IMG/VR virus record: IMGVR_UViG_3300042305_000537
Location: 1 to 37,043 of that record
Length of the DNA: 37,043 nt
Direction: 5' to 3' (one strand)
Source: a virus
Shown piece by piece: positions 35,643 to 37,043 of the stretch; positions within the stretch are counted from its first letter, which is position 1; the number at the start of each line of letters is the position of its first letter. The notes under the pieces were generated by a model, which did not search any database, had not been told where the DNA came from, and saw nothing but the letters and a program-made list of their open reading frames with translations. The position numbers and the translations under genes were made by a program.

Positions 35643-36209
35643 GTGTCAACGGTATTCATACTCGAAAACTCATTAGATTTGTTTTACGTGGTAACCGATA
35701 CCGACGGCACAATCGTAAGCACTAACGAATTATTTAAGCATTACGCGAGCCATATTAAGCCAAAAAACATCGTCGACATAGTTAGCAGCCCCGAGGATAA
35801 AGAAACGCTGATACAAGCCGTTAAAAAGGCAAAAGATAAGCAACCCGAACCCGCCCGAGTTTACGCCCGCACGAAACAAAAAAACTTATCTGAGCGCTTT
35901 AACGTTTGGAATATTTATAGCATAATGGGCGCTGTGCATTTTATCGGGTTTCAACTGGTAGACGTTACGAGCATAAGCGCACACGAACACGAACGCCAAC
36001 GAGTATTACTCGAGGAGTTTAGATTTATGCTTTCGCATGAATTACGCCAGCCGTTAACGTCGGTTAGTGGTTTAGTTCGGTTATTAATTACAAACCGTGC
36101 GCTATCCGATACCGAGCGCGGCGAACTTTTGCAAATGTTAGAGCAATCGGTCGTAAATTTGGACGAAGCCGTTAAGGTTTTAGTCAAAAAAGCAACGCGC
36201 CAAATATGA
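35643..36209 (+). CDS. PAS-HisKA protein (sensor-kinase fragment without ATPase domain)
   Basis: The 188-residue product starts at GTG 35643. Residues about 9-108 form a PAS domain (FYVVTDTDGTIVSTNELFKH; IYSIMGAVHFIGFQLVDVTS), followed by a HisKA dimerisation helix-pair with the H-box LSHELRQPLTSVSGL (130-144), phosphoacceptor H132. It then ends after the second helix (ELLQMLEQSVVNLDEAVKVL), with no HATPase_c domain and no transmembrane segment. Its layout matches the front part of Bacteroidota hybrid sensor kinases. It could dimerise with, or take phosphate from, host kinases and redirect signalling. Its stop overlaps the next start as ATGA. The domain call is clear; the function is inferred. 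Confidence 0.8.
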   Translation: MSTVFILENSLDLFYVVTDTDGTIVSTNELFKHYASHIKPKNIVDIVSSPEDKETLIQAVKKAKDKQPEPARVYARTKQKNLSERFNVWNIYSIMGAVHFIGFQLVDVTSISAHEHERQRVLLEEFRFMLSHELRQPLTSVSGLVRLLITNRALSDTERGELLQMLEQSVVNLDEAVKVLVKKATRQI

Positions 36210-36364
36210 CCGACGAGCAAATCGATAAGCGGCTTATAAAAGTGCTTCGGATTTATCTAACCGAACGCGAAATGCCGCCAAACGTAGCCAAAGCAATACT
36301 AACCGAAAACGTAAAATGCCGTGAAAGAATCGAAAAGTACATCGCTCAGTTACGTTTGGCTTGA
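36206..36364 (+). CDS. Small ORF (52 aa), hypothetical
   Basis: ATG 36206 overlaps the PAS-HisKA stop and the frame ends at TGA 36362-36364, inside the next gene. The product starts MTDEQIDKRLIKVLRIYLTE and continues REMPPNVAKAILTENVKCRE, a compact helical, basic protein. The stop-start overlap and coding-like codons support it. It might be a partner of the PAS-HisKA protein or a lysis regulator; no family is recognised. Confidence 0.6.
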   Translation: MTDEQIDKRLIKVLRIYLTEREMPPNVAKAILTENVKCRERIEKYIAQLRLA

Positions 36365-36965
36365 AAGATTGCTATTTTTAGCGATTTTAAGCCTGTTTTT
36401 AGTGCGTTCGTGCCACCAACAAGCGCAAACCACACTAACAGAGCAAAAGTTCGTTAAAACGCACGTAAACGATTCATTAACGATATACACGCAAGGGCAA
36501 CAAATCGCAGAATTAAAAGACTTAACCGAAAAACTGCGAATCGATAAGCCGAAAGCAGCGGTTGAGGTCATTACGCGCACCGTTTACAAGACTAAAATAC
36601 AATTAGGCGACCCGATTTACATACGCGACAGCGTGCCAGCGCTTGTTTTACCCCGTAACTTTGAAAAGTTCGAGCGCTGGTTTGCGATTACGGGCAAAAT
36701 TAACCGCTTGGGCTACTTGCAAATCGATTCATTAAGCATACCAGCGACGATTTCGGTAGGAATAGGCGATACTTTACGCGGTGTTTTCCCATTTCGTAAG
36801 CGTGAAAGCGTGGTTAGACTGGCAATCGATAACCCAAATATGAGCGTTCAAGGGTTGCGGAGCTTCGTTATACCCGAACCGCCCAAAAAATGGTACGAAA
36901 CAACGGCGGCAAAGGTCGGATTCGGTGCGCTTATCGGTTTCGGTTTGGGTAGGGTGCAAAATTAG
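36321..36965 (+). CDS. Membrane-anchored spanin-like protein
   Basis: The 214-residue protein starts at GTG 36321, overlapping the previous ORF by 44 bases. It has one N-terminal transmembrane segment (LERLLFLAILSLFLVRSC, about 14-31) followed by a charged helical stretch (AELKDLTEKLRIDKPKAAVE), a middle beta region (VYKTKIQLGDPIYIRDSVPA) and a C-terminal Trp/Gly-rich hydrophobic end (KKWYETTAAKVGFGALIGFG). This resembles DUF6549/6808-type proteins in lysis regions of Bacteroidota phages, and a spanin role is plausible because endolysin and holin genes lie just upstream. A single-molecule spanin is an inference. Its last 48 bases are repeated at the left end of the contig. Confidence 0.65.
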   Translation: MKESKSTSLSYVWLERLLFLAILSLFLVRSCHQQAQTTLTEQKFVKTHVNDSLTIYTQGQQIAELKDLTEKLRIDKPKAAVEVITRTVYKTKIQLGDPIYIRDSVPALVLPRNFEKFERWFAITGKINRLGYLQIDSLSIPATISVGIGDTLRGVFPFRKRESVVRLAIDNPNMSVQGLRSFVIPEPPKKWYETTAAKVGFGALIGFGLGRVQN

Positions 36966-37043
36966 GCGCGTTAATTATCAGCGTTTTATAAAATAATTTG
37001 CATTTATTTTTGTTTTCGTATTGCAGATTTAAAAAAGTGTTGT
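36917..37043. repeat. Terminal direct repeat, right copy (contig overlap)
   Basis: Exact copy of 1-127. Joining the two copies restores an uninterrupted spanin-like gene, the P1 promoter and the 163 gene. Confidence 0.9.

Overview
The window is a complete tailed-phage genome (Caudoviricetes, siphovirus-like because of the long tape-measure gene) from a phage of a Bacteroidota host. The host assignment rests on promoters of the TTTG-N19-TAnnTTTG type, A/C-rich leaders instead of Shine-Dalgarno sites, and a PAS-HisKA gene and small proteins of Bacteroidota style. The last 127 bases (36917-37043) repeat the first 127, so the contig is a circularised or circularly permuted assembly of 36,916 unique bases. 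All genes I accept are on the + strand and tightly packed, mostly with ATGA/TAATG overlaps. I see no integrase, repressor, tRNA or CRISPR array, which fits a virulent phage but does not prove it.

Layout. 1-7121 is the early/replication block: small promoter-proximal proteins, a putative ssDNA-binding protein, a DUF1351-like coiled-coil protein, a PD-(D/E)XK exonuclease, a VRR-NUC nuclease, a lipoprotein, a DUF6291-like replication protein carrying intragenic hexamer repeats, and a DnaB-type helicase. 7122-7613 is an integron-cassette-like insertion: an attC-like inverted repeat followed by a compositionally foreign ORF. 7646-10707 holds small ribbon-helix-helix-like proteins, a ParB-like protein, a DDD-motif glycosyltransferase-like protein and a small-terminase candidate. 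TerL follows at 10704-11981. 11978-20423 is the tail module: chaperone candidates, tape measure, hub/baseplate with a C1q-like insertion, a protein with tandem carbohydrate-binding-like domains, and a probable tail tube protein. 20398-21973 encodes a second glycosyltransferase and a methyltransferase. 21970-28767 is the head module: portal, Mu F-like head protein, scaffold and major capsid protein. 28807-34523 covers connectors and receptor-binding/fibre proteins. 34523-36965 covers endolysin, holin, a PAS-HisKA protein and a spanin-like membrane protein.

The least ordinary region is 27037-27640, a 604-base stretch without a gene. It holds a promoter, a roughly 90-nt small RNA ending in a strong terminator, and a separate roughly 310-nt RNA in which distant segments pair through two perfect 8-bp helices, an outer 6-bp helix and a GNRA-capped hairpin. 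It then has a capsid-gene leader that shares sequence, spacing and two covarying helices with the leader of the probable tail tube gene. The capsid gene itself ends on a perfect -1 slippery heptamer placed directly before its stop codon, with 27 further open codons downstream.

Other points worth attention are four small single-gene units with near-identical promoters and terminators, a set of TAnnTTTG elements lying 4-6 bases before start codons (apparently leaderless mRNAs), and a phage-encoded sensor-kinase fragment that has the phosphoacceptor His but no ATPase domain. Functional names come from motif recognition by eye; no database search was run.
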